A stretch of DNA of 64,000 bases. It comes from Streptococcus sp. 68 (GTDB lineage: Bacteria > Bacillota > Bacilli > Lactobacillales > Streptococcaceae). Positions 57,001 through 64,000 of the stretch are shown here, piece after piece (position 1 is the stretch's first letter; every line of letters starts with the position of its first letter). Below the pieces are notes generated by a model that made no database searches, was not told the origin of the DNA, and was given only the letters and a program-made list of their open reading frames with translations. Position numbers and translations under genes: made by a program. The stretch is taken from contig NZ_VMMX01000010.1 in the NCBI RefSeq assembly GCF_013277415.1, positions 98,952 to 162,951 of the forward strand. The letters are read 5' to 3'.

Positions 57001-57170
57001 TAATATTCTTCGAAAATCTCTTCAAACCACGTCAGCTTCCATTTGCAACCTCAAAACAGTGTTTTGAGTAACCTGCGGCTAGCTTCCTAGTTTGCTCTTT
57101 GATTTTCATTGAGTATAAAAGCAAGAACACCTTGCCTGGCGCAGGGTGTTTCGCGTGAAACAGAAGAATT
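57001..57170. repeat. 170-bp direct repeat, right copy (BOX + terminator + parS-like site)
   Basis: Partner of 53724-53893. BOX element about 57001-57117, hairpin terminator, then the same parS-like 16-mer. Marks the right end of the toxin island. Confidence 0.9.
57147..57162. promoter_or_regulatory. Second parS-like 16-mer
   Basis: Identical TGTTTCGCGTGAAACA, one mismatch from the parS consensus. Confidence 0.6.
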
Positions 57171-57229
57171 GGCTAAGATGCATCATATCAAGCTTAGTTC
57201 ATAACATTTGATTTATAAAACAAAAAAGA

Positions 57230-57325
57230 GTATAATGAATTATGCCAGTCTAAAATTTACATAAAAATTTTAGGGGGGGGGCTTTTTATTTGTCCTTCCA
57301 TTATATATTAACCGATAATTATCGG
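57230..57325 (+). promoter_or_regulatory. Leader of the second adhesin: -10, nine-G tract and palindrome
   Basis: TATAAT at about 57231-57236; nine consecutive Gs at 57273-57281; perfect palindrome CCGATAATTATCGG at 57312-57325 just before the ribosome site. The G tract lies between promoter and start codon, so slippage would change leader length or a protein site, not the reading frame. Confidence 0.6.
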
Positions 57326-57344
57326 AAAAGGAGCAAAATGATAT

Positions 57345-60300
57345 ATGTTTTATAAAGGTAATGAAGATAGAGAAAAACGCTTGCGGTTTTCGATTCGTAA
57401 GGTTAGTTTTGGAGCTGCTAGTGTTGCAGTAGCAGCCTTGTTCATGTTTCCAGGAAATGGGACAGTGTCTGCTACAGAGCAAGGTGTAACCCCAACTAAT
57501 GAGGGAAGACAAGACTCACCACTGAAAGACCCAGATGTCCAGAATGGAACCTACGGGGCGACTCCAGTAGTCAGTCAGTTGGATGGAAATTCTGGTGGCA
57601 GTGAGACTACTGCTCCGAAAGATCAAGAAGAAACAACTACTCCAACATCTACTGATGCAAGCGCATCATCAGTCGAATCACCTACTGTTTCAAAAGAGAA
57701 AGAAGAAACATCTACTGCTGCCACTCCAGCGCCAGTAGCATCATCGACTGCTTCAGCAACAGAAAAAGCAGAAGAAAAAGCTACATCTGACTTGGATAAA
57801 AAACAGCTGGAAGATTACGTAGCAGAAATTGATGCTAAATTAGCCTCAGGTAGCTATGCGACTAAGACAGATGAAAGTGTCGCAACCCTTAAAGAACATT
57901 TAGAATTAGCAAAACTTGCCCTAACAACAGCCACAAGTCAAGACGAGTTGACAAAAGCTTATAGAAGACTCTTTATGACAGCGAGCAGCGGTTTACGTAG
58001 TAAGCCTAAAGCCCAAGTGGAAAGTCCTAAACTAGATACCACAGAAGGAAAAGCGACTGTCGGTAAGAAAGCTAGCAATACTGAGAAAGCTACAGGAACC
58101 AACTCTATCGCAAACTCAGGACAACATGATCCACGTAATAGACAAGCCCTAGATAGAAATAATCCATTCCGTACGGATGGGGCAACAACTGATACTGATC
58201 CAGCTGCGAATCAGACTTACACAGCGCCAAGAGTAAAAGCAGGATTAGATGAATTAACAGAAAAATTATTAAATTTACCGGAAAGAATTCAAAATAATGA
58301 TAGTATAAAAGATGGTGCTATTAATAAATTAGGAGCTGAAAAAAATGTTGAAGTAGGTCATGTAAAAGAAATTAATGATTTTGGCGGCTGGAAAGCAGTC
58401 GGAGATGGGAAATTTGCGATTGGTAGAAAAACTAAGTATGGAACATTTCCTATAGAAACTATTAATTCATTATTGAATGATACTATCTATCTTAGAGAAC
58501 AGTCTTTTGATAAGACGCAAGACTATATGCTTTTCTTAACAAAGGCTAGAACAAGAGCAAACTCAAATGAAGAAGCTTTTGATGGAAGTGCATATAAGTA
58601 CAAAGATGAAGGACTTGAAATTGCTAAAGCAGTTAAAGGTTTTGATGGGATTGAGAAGACTTTTAAAGCTTACTCATCTGAAGATGGTTCGAGGGTAAAG
58701 GTAAGCTTTAAACCTGGATATACAGGAGATATTGATGGTAAAAAAGCTAAATATAAAGTAGAGGTATTTAGTATAAAAGAAGGGGTGGAGAAGAAAATAT
58801 ATTCCACTGAGTTTTATCCAGATAAATCTGTTAAAGATGCAGATAAAACGGTGATAGCAGCAAAAGACGGAACAAATGCCGTATCAACTAGAGTGTCAAA
58901 TACAGGAAGTGATGCTACAAAGCCCAGTGATACACGAAGAGGTTATATAGGGAGAGATGAGGTAGAAAAACGTTTAGCAACCCCTGCTAATTTACCTAAT
59001 GGTACAGAAGGTACTTTTACAAGTAGAGATATTGAATTAGAAAAAGGTGTCGATTCGTACAAAGTTAGAATTAGTTCAGCGGATAATTCCAGAGTCGGAA
59101 TGAGTTATCAAGCTTGGGATTTGAAATATGCATTACCGATTTCATCGTTAGACTTTTCAATTGATCAAGACACAAATAATGTTGCTAGAAATCTTTTACA
59201 AAAGGTTTATGAGAAACTGCTTGAAACTCGTGATTCAGATAAAAGAGGAAAAACCCCTGAAACACAACAAGCTTATCAACATCAATTAGATGCTATCAAT
59301 CAATTGTTAGCTGGAGAATTAAAGTCAACAGCAGAATATAAAAAAATCTTAAATGTTACGTTGCAAAAACAAGCAGAGTTGAAAGTTGACAAATCAACCT
59401 TAACAAGTTCAAAAGCTTCTTTAGATGATTTAGTAAATGACGATCCAACTCCAGGTAAGACTCCAGAAACCGTTGCCGCTTATAACCAAGCTAAAACTGC
59501 CGCGGAACAAGAAGCTGAAAAGGCAAAAGCAGTTATAGACAGTGATACAGCAACTGTTGATGAAGTAGCCCAAGCTGTGGCTAATGTAACGGCTAAAAGA
59601 GCAGAATTAACAGCAGCTAGAGCACTTTTAGTAGTTGCAGCGTCTGATGACCAAAAGACTAAATTACAAAATGACTCGGAGGCGTTGAAAGAAGCAGATA
59701 AGATAGGTAAAACGCCGAAGAGTATAAAAGAATATGAGGATAAATATAAAACATTAGAAGCTGCATTAACTGCCGCAAAAGAGCAAGCAAAAACAGTACT
59801 AGATAAAACAGTAAACGCAGGTAAAGTAGAAGCAACGTATGCTCAAATTGAAGTTGATAAAATCAAAGCTGAATTAGATAAAGCAGCTACCCTATTGAAA
59901 GATAAAGGAAAAACAACTGAATTAGAACAGGCTAAAAATGATTTAAATGATTTCATAAACCAGCAAACAACAGCAAGGGTGACAGAAGGTCAAACAAAAG
60001 ATAGTCAAGATGCTTATACTACTGCAAAAGCTGCCGCAGATAAAGCGGTAACTGATGCACAAGCTGTAATTGCTAGTGAAAATTCAACAGTTGAAGATGT
60101 AGCAAATGCATTAGCTGATATTAAAGTTAAAAGAGCAGCGTTAGAAGCAGCTAAAAAGAATTTAGTCCCCGCAGCGACAGAAGCTCAAAAAGCAAAATTA
60201 GAAAAAACTGTAGCAAAACTAGTAGAAGCAAGTACGGAAGGAAAAACTCAAGACAGTATTAATACGTATAACGAAAAAATACGAGAACTAACAGAAGAAC

Positions 60301-63300
60301 TAAATCAAGCCAAAGCTGCGGCGGATAAAATCAAAACAGATGGAGTGAATGCAACTAAATTAGCTGCACTTGAAGCACAAGAAGCAGTCAATACAGTGCT
60401 AGAAAAACTAGCAACAGCCAAAGAAGCGTTAGTAGAAAAAGCAACAGACGAGCAAAAAACAGCCTTAGAAGGAGCAGACGCAGCCTTAACACCAATTGCA
60501 GAAAATACACTAACTGGAGTTAAAACACCAAATAGTATCGAAGCATATAATCAAGCTGTAGCAGCAATCCAAGCAGACTTAACGCAAGCCAAAGCGAAAG
60601 CAGCAGAACTAGTAGAAAAAGCTAAAGATAATAATGCGACAAAAGCAGACGCAACAGTAGCATTAGCCAAAGTAGAAGAGCTAAAAGCAAAACTAGCAGA
60701 AGCAAAAGGCTTACTAAAAGACAAAGCAAATACAACAGAGTTAACAAACGCAAAAGAAGCACTAAAAGCATTAGCCGCAACAGAAAATGTCACAGCAGGA
60801 AAAACAAAAGAAACAGCAGACAAATATGATGCAGCAAAAGTGGAGGCAGATCAAGCAGTTAAAGATGCAGAAACACTAATTGCAGATCCAAATGCGACAC
60901 CAGAACAAGTAGCAACAGCCCTAGCGAATGTTAACACTAAGAAAGCAGCGTTAGAAAAAGTCAAAGAAGCGTTAGTAGATAAAATAACTCAAGACCAAAA
61001 AGATGAGTTAGCGAATGCTGATGAGGATCTTAAATTAGCAGACAAAACTGGTAAAACGAATGATAGTATCAAAGCTTATAATGATGAAGTTGGCAAATTA
61101 AGTGCAGACTTAGAAGCAGCGAAGCAAGCAGCTAAAGATTTATTAGCTAAAGGAGATAATGCTGGTGAATTAGAAGCTTACAGACTCCAAGCTAAGATTG
61201 ACAAGTTGAAATCAAAATTAGCAACAGCAGCAAAACTTCTAAAAGATATTGATAAATCAGCTGTTAAGAAAGAAGTCGAAGAAGCAGCTAAGAATGCAAC
61301 AGATACTATTGAAGCGAATGTAGATTTGCCAGCTGATAAAAAAGCAGAAGCGAAAGCAAAAATAGCCGACGAAGCAAATAAAGCAATTGCTGCAATTGAT
61401 GATGCAACAACGGAAGATGATGTTACAGCAGCTAAAAATGCAGGTAAATTAGCAATTGCTAAGGAAGCAGCCAAAGCAGAACTAGAAGCAGCTCAAGCGA
61501 TTAAAGAAAAAGTGATTGCTGGTAACGAGAAACTTTCTGATGACGAAAAACAAGCCGTTAAAGAACAAGTTCAGAATGTTGTAGATGAAGCTAAGAAAGC
61601 TATAGATGCTGCAACAGAGCAAGTAGCGGTAGATAATGCAAAAACAACTGGTAAAGAGGCTATAGATGCACTAAATCCAGTAGGAAAAGAAAAAGCATTA
61701 GATGAAATCCAAAAAGTAACAGAAGCTAAGTTAGAAGCAATTGATAAGAACGAGAAATTATCAGAAAAAGAAAAAATCAAAGCAAAAGCAGAAGTTGCAA
61801 AAGCTGCAATTGCTGTAGTGGAAGCTATTGAATCAGCTACAACACAAGCAGAAGTAGATGCCAAAGTGACGGAAGGAAGCCAAGCTATCTCATCAGTTGC
61901 AGAAGTTGGAAAAGACAAGGCTAAGGCAGCAGTAGACTCAGCCCTATCTGCTAAGGAAACTGCAATTGACAGCAACGCTAAACTTTCAGACGCAGAAAAA
62001 TCAGCAGCCAAAGCAGCAGCTAAGAAAGCGGCAGAAGATGTTAAGAAAGCTATTGAATCAGCTACAACACAAGCAGAAGTAGATGCCAAAGTGACGGAAG
62101 GAAGCCAAGCTATCTCATCAGTTGCAGAAGTTGGAAAAGACAAGGCTAAGGCAGCAGTAGACTCAGCCCTATCTGCTAAGGAAACTGCAATTGACAGCAA
62201 CGCTAAACTTTCAGACGCAGAAAAATCAGCAGCCAAAGCAGTGGCTAAGAAAGCGGCAGAAGATGCTAAGAAAGCTATTGAATCAGCTACAACACAAGCA
62301 GAAGTAGATGAAGCTAAAACAACAGGAATAACAGCTATATCAGCAGTAAATCCAGTAGGAAAAGAGAAAGCACTAGCAGAAATTGAGACAGCTTTAGCAG
62401 AAAAATCAAAAGCGATTGATGCAAGAACTGATTTATTGACAGCAGAAAAAACTACTGCCAAAAAAGCCGCAGAATCAGAAGCAGAAACAGCTAAGGATGC
62501 GATTCGTAAGGCAATGAGTCAAGACGATGTCGCTAAAGTAACGGAAGTTGGAAAAGCTAATATTGCAAAGATTGATCCAGTAGGTGCAAAAGCAGCATTT
62601 AAGAAAGCTGTTGAAGAAGTACTGGCAGATAAGCTGAAAGAAATCGATGCGAGAACAGATTTAACTTTTGAAGACAAAAATAAGAAAAAAGAGTTGGTAA
62701 ACAAAGTCGCAGCCGCAGCTAAGCAAGCAATCGACAACTCCACAAAACAATCAGACCTTGATAAAGCACTCAGAACCTTCTTATACCAAGTTGATCAAGA
62801 TGCACTTGTAGCTGATCTTCCAGAATTAAAACTAGAAGATGCCCTGAAAGCTTTAATCAATGGAGTAGTGAAAGTTGAACGCGGTACAGCCCTTTCCCAA
62901 GCAGATGTGTTAGCGAAATTAGATTTACCAGAAGAAATCTCAGTCATCAAGATGGAATTGCCTGATACGAATACTATCGGTACTAAAATTGCTATAGTGA
63001 CATTAAGATTAGCGGATGGAAGTGTACAAAAACTTGAAGTTCCAGTTGAAGTGATTTCACCAAACAATCAAGATATGATACCTCCATATAATGGTGGAAA
63101 CTACGGCCCTTCTGTCGATAACGGAATGACGAACACTCAAGCAAAAGTGAATAAATCCAAGTTAGAAAGTGCTATTCATCAGCTAGATGAGCTAATCATC
63201 CAAGAATCAGCTAAGCTTGATGCAGAAACTGTAAAAGCAGCAAATGACTTATTATCAGAGGCGAAAACAGTATCTGCCGATGCAAACGCAAGTCAAGCAG

Positions 63301-63599
63301 AAGTGGATGCAATGGTGAAACGTATCGAAGACTTCATGGCGAAACTTGCTCCAGCAGCTGACCATGTAACTCCAGCTGAGGATCAAAGTGTTCAGACACC
63401 AGCTGTAGCTCCAGCTACTGCTCAAGCAGCGAATGCCAACCAAGAAGCATCAGCACAAGCAAATGCGCCTAAAGAATCTAAAGAATTGCCAAATACAGGT
63501 ACAGCAGATTCTACTGTAGCTATGGTAGCAGCTGCCGCAAGTGCCTTACTTGGTCTTGGTCTTGTAGGACGTCGTTGTAAAGAAGACGAAGAAGCTTAA
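57345..63599 (+). CDS. Second YSIRK-type LPxTG surface protein, 2084 residues
   Basis: Cell-wall anchored adhesin. ATG 57345 follows AAAAGGAG at 11 bases; a nearer ATG at 57339 opens only a five-codon frame. Signal LRFSIRKVSFGAAS (13-26); Ser/Thr/Pro-rich stretch; FIVAR-like helical unit (about 145-220) homologous to the one in the giant adhesin; a unique domain (about 290-620); FIVAR-type repeats with KTPETVAAYNQA / GKTKDSQDAYTTA starts (about 680-1300); DUF1542-like helical repeats (about 1300-1800) including two near-identical 75-residue units; a C-terminal FIVAR-like unit; LPNTG at 2048-2052 and the hydrophobic tail. Mostly helical, unlike the beta-rich giant adhesin. Ligand unknown. Confidence 0.9.
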   Translation: MFYKGNEDREKRLRFSIRKVSFGAASVAVAALFMFPGNGTVSATEQGVTPTNEGRQDSPLKDPDVQNGTYGATPVVSQLDGNSGGSETTAPKDQEETTTPTSTDASASSVESPTVSKEKEETSTAATPAPVASSTASATEKAEEKATSDLDKKQLEDYVAEIDAKLASGSYATKTDESVATLKEHLELAKLALTTATSQDELTKAYRRLFMTASSGLRSKPKAQVESPKLDTTEGKATVGKKASNTEKATGTNSIANSGQHDPRNRQALDRNNPFRTDGATTDTDPAANQTYTAPRVKAGLDELTEKLLNLPERIQNNDSIKDGAINKLGAEKNVEVGHVKEINDFGGWKAVGDGKFAIGRKTKYGTFPIETINSLLNDTIYLREQSFDKTQDYMLFLTKARTRANSNEEAFDGSAYKYKDEGLEIAKAVKGFDGIEKTFKAYSSEDGSRVKVSFKPGYTGDIDGKKAKYKVEVFSIKEGVEKKIYSTEFYPDKSVKDADKTVIAAKDGTNAVSTRVSNTGSDATKPSDTRRGYIGRDEVEKRLATPANLPNGTEGTFTSRDIELEKGVDSYKVRISSADNSRVGMSYQAWDLKYALPISSLDFSIDQDTNNVARNLLQKVYEKLLETRDSDKRGKTPETQQAYQHQLDAINQLLAGELKSTAEYKKILNVTLQKQAELKVDKSTLTSSKASLDDLVNDDPTPGKTPETVAAYNQAKTAAEQEAEKAKAVIDSDTATVDEVAQAVANVTAKRAELTAARALLVVAASDDQKTKLQNDSEALKEADKIGKTPKSIKEYEDKYKTLEAALTAAKEQAKTVLDKTVNAGKVEATYAQIEVDKIKAELDKAATLLKDKGKTTELEQAKNDLNDFINQQTTARVTEGQTKDSQDAYTTAKAAADKAVTDAQAVIASENSTVEDVANALADIKVKRAALEAAKKNLVPAATEAQKAKLEKTVAKLVEASTEGKTQDSINTYNEKIRELTEELNQAKAAADKIKTDGVNATKLAALEAQEAVNTVLEKLATAKEALVEKATDEQKTALEGADAALTPIAENTLTGVKTPNSIEAYNQAVAAIQADLTQAKAKAAELVEKAKDNNATKADATVALAKVEELKAKLAEAKGLLKDKANTTELTNAKEALKALAATENVTAGKTKETADKYDAAKVEADQAVKDAETLIADPNATPEQVATALANVNTKKAALEKVKEALVDKITQDQKDELANADEDLKLADKTGKTNDSIKAYNDEVGKLSADLEAAKQAAKDLLAKGDNAGELEAYRLQAKIDKLKSKLATAAKLLKDIDKSAVKKEVEEAAKNATDTIEANVDLPADKKAEAKAKIADEANKAIAAIDDATTEDDVTAAKNAGKLAIAKEAAKAELEAAQAIKEKVIAGNEKLSDDEKQAVKEQVQNVVDEAKKAIDAATEQVAVDNAKTTGKEAIDALNPVGKEKALDEIQKVTEAKLEAIDKNEKLSEKEKIKAKAEVAKAAIAVVEAIESATTQAEVDAKVTEGSQAISSVAEVGKDKAKAAVDSALSAKETAIDSNAKLSDAEKSAAKAAAKKAAEDVKKAIESATTQAEVDAKVTEGSQAISSVAEVGKDKAKAAVDSALSAKETAIDSNAKLSDAEKSAAKAVAKKAAEDAKKAIESATTQAEVDEAKTTGITAISAVNPVGKEKALAEIETALAEKSKAIDARTDLLTAEKTTAKKAAESEAETAKDAIRKAMSQDDVAKVTEVGKANIAKIDPVGAKAAFKKAVEEVLADKLKEIDARTDLTFEDKNKKKELVNKVAAAAKQAIDNSTKQSDLDKALRTFLYQVDQDALVADLPELKLEDALKALINGVVKVERGTALSQADVLAKLDLPEEISVIKMELPDTNTIGTKIAIVTLRLADGSVQKLEVPVEVISPNNQDMIPPYNGGNYGPSVDNGMTNTQAKVNKSKLESAIHQLDELIIQESAKLDAETVKAANDLLSEAKTVSADANASQAEVDAMVKRIEDFMAKLAPAADHVTPAEDQSVQTPAVAPATAQAANANQEASAQANAPKESKELPNTGTADSTVAMVAAAASALLGLGLVGRRCKEDEEA
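61824..62273 (+). repeat. Two near-identical 225-bp tandem repeats in the second adhesin
   Basis: Units 61824-62048 and 62049-62273 differ at very few positions, and a third partial copy starts at 62274. Each encodes 75 residues of DUF1542-like helix. Recent duplication. Confidence 0.92.
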
Positions 63600-63745
63600 T
63601 TGGTAGATTGTTTGATAATTATCAGATGATAAGTCCGATTTTCAAAGCTGAAACAAGTACCTCTCATAAGAAAATCTCCTAGTAGGAAAGCCTGCTAGGA
63701 GATTTTTGCATTTCAGGAAGTTGACGGCTGACTTGGTAACCAGCG
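63600..63745. repeat. Duplicated adhesin 3' flank with a GH92 remnant
   Basis: Same flank as 44397-44640 without the BOX insertion: TTGGTAGATTGTTTGATAATTATC, the terminator, then CATTTCAGGAAGT and ACTTGGTAACCAGC, which correspond to the last codons of the GH92 gene. 63746-63942 holds no gene; 63875-63935 vaguely resembles a decayed RUP. Confidence 0.8.
63671..63707. terminator. Terminator after the second adhesin
   Basis: AAAATCTCCTAGTAGG / CCTGCTAGGAGATTTTT, near-copy of 44574-44610. Confidence 0.92.
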
Positions 63746-63942
63746 TAACCGTTCAATAACGAAGTATATTGAAAAATTTCCAGACTCGAGAACTCACTGA
63801 TAGTTCCTAAGCTGGAGATTTCTTATTTGCACTTTTTGTAGGGAGTCAGTCTGGGAGAAATCAGACACTATAATGAACTGAGTCTGGACTAGTACAATAT
63901 CGCTTCTAAAAAACATTGTTATAAATTGATTTGGCCTTGCCT

Positions 63943-64000
63943 TATACTCAATGAAAATCAAAGAGCAAACTAGGAAGCTAGTCGCAGGTTGCTCAAAACA
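63943..64000. repeat. BOX element, inverted, cut by window edge
   Basis: TATACTCAATGAAAATCAAA onward is the boxC end in reverse orientation relative to the other BOX copies. Confidence 0.8.

Noticed and set aside
57339..57356. ATG at 57339 as start of the second adhesin
   Set aside because: Opens a frame of five codons only (stop at once); the ATG at 57345 gives the YSIRK-type protein.
61571..62461. 296-codon antisense frame in the second adhesin
   Set aside because: Same cause: reverse reading of Ala/Lys/Glu-rich helical repeats.

Overview
The window looks like chromosome from a Mitis-group Streptococcus (S. mitis / S. oralis / S. pneumoniae relatives). Evidence: the gene order dus-hslO-regulator-glpK-glpO-glpF, then dltXABCD, adcRCBA, a Rex-type alcohol dehydrogenase, an SPFH protein and the GH92/GH125/GH38/ROK/GH20 glycan block follows the pneumococcal order as I remember it (in the opposite orientation). 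BOX and RUP repeats and YSIRK/LPxTG surface proteins are present, and composition is moderately low GC. No rRNA, tRNA or CRISPR array was seen.

Layout. 1-7.7 kb: tRNA-dihydrouridine synthase (cut by the window edge), Hsp33, an Mga-like regulator and the glycerol genes glpK/glpO/glpF behind a cre-like site. 7.7-13.75 kb: an AT-rich island bounded by inverted repeats of about 130 bp. It holds an SHP pheromone gene, a divergent Rgg regulator, a 29-codon candidate precursor peptide, a radical SAM/SPASM maturase, a second 29-codon ORF, an ABC exporter and an MFS permease, i.e. a quorum-sensing-controlled RaS-RiPP-type peptide cluster. 13.8-18.4 kb: teichoic-acid D-alanylation (dltX-A-B-C-D). 18.4-22.0 kb: zinc uptake (adcR-C-B-A) with an AdcR box. 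22.0-23.4 kb: a tandem array of small antisense-RNA-regulated Fst-type toxins plus a structured RNA. 23.4-25.8 kb: iron-containing alcohol dehydrogenase (Rex box plus cre) and SPFH protein. 25.9-31.4 kb: a large GH2 glycosidase and a GH29 fucosidase behind a cre site. 31.5-32.4 kb: a PD-(D/E)XK Rpn-type protein. 33.1-44.4 kb: a 3768-residue LPxTG protein with 28 repeats of about 78 residues. 44.6-53.7 kb: N-glycan catabolism (GH92 divergent from GH125-GH38-ROK-GH20).

53.7-57.2 kb is the most interesting accessory segment. It lies between two nearly identical 170-bp direct repeats, each made of a BOX element, a terminator and a parS-like 16-mer. Inside are several promoter-terminator small-RNA units, a protein with ToxN/AbiQ-like features, a RUP element, and a three-gene operon: an ADP-ribosyltransferase-like protein, a 114-residue protein and a SecB-like chaperone. 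That order fits a toxin-antitoxin-chaperone (TAC) system of the CmdTAC kind in a Gram-positive that has no canonical SecB. 57.2-64.0 kb: a second large LPxTG protein (2084 residues) behind a nine-G tract. Its 3' flank copies that of the first adhesin, including the last codons of the GH92 gene.

Functionally, the glycosidases remove mannose, N-acetylglucosamine, galactose and fucose from host glycans; glp genes feed glycerol to glycolysis with peroxide production; dlt and adc maintain the envelope and zinc supply; the two giant adhesins probably mediate attachment. The RiPP island, Fst array and TAC/ToxN island are accessory conflict or communication modules. Assignments rest on motifs, gene order and recalled family knowledge; no database search was run.
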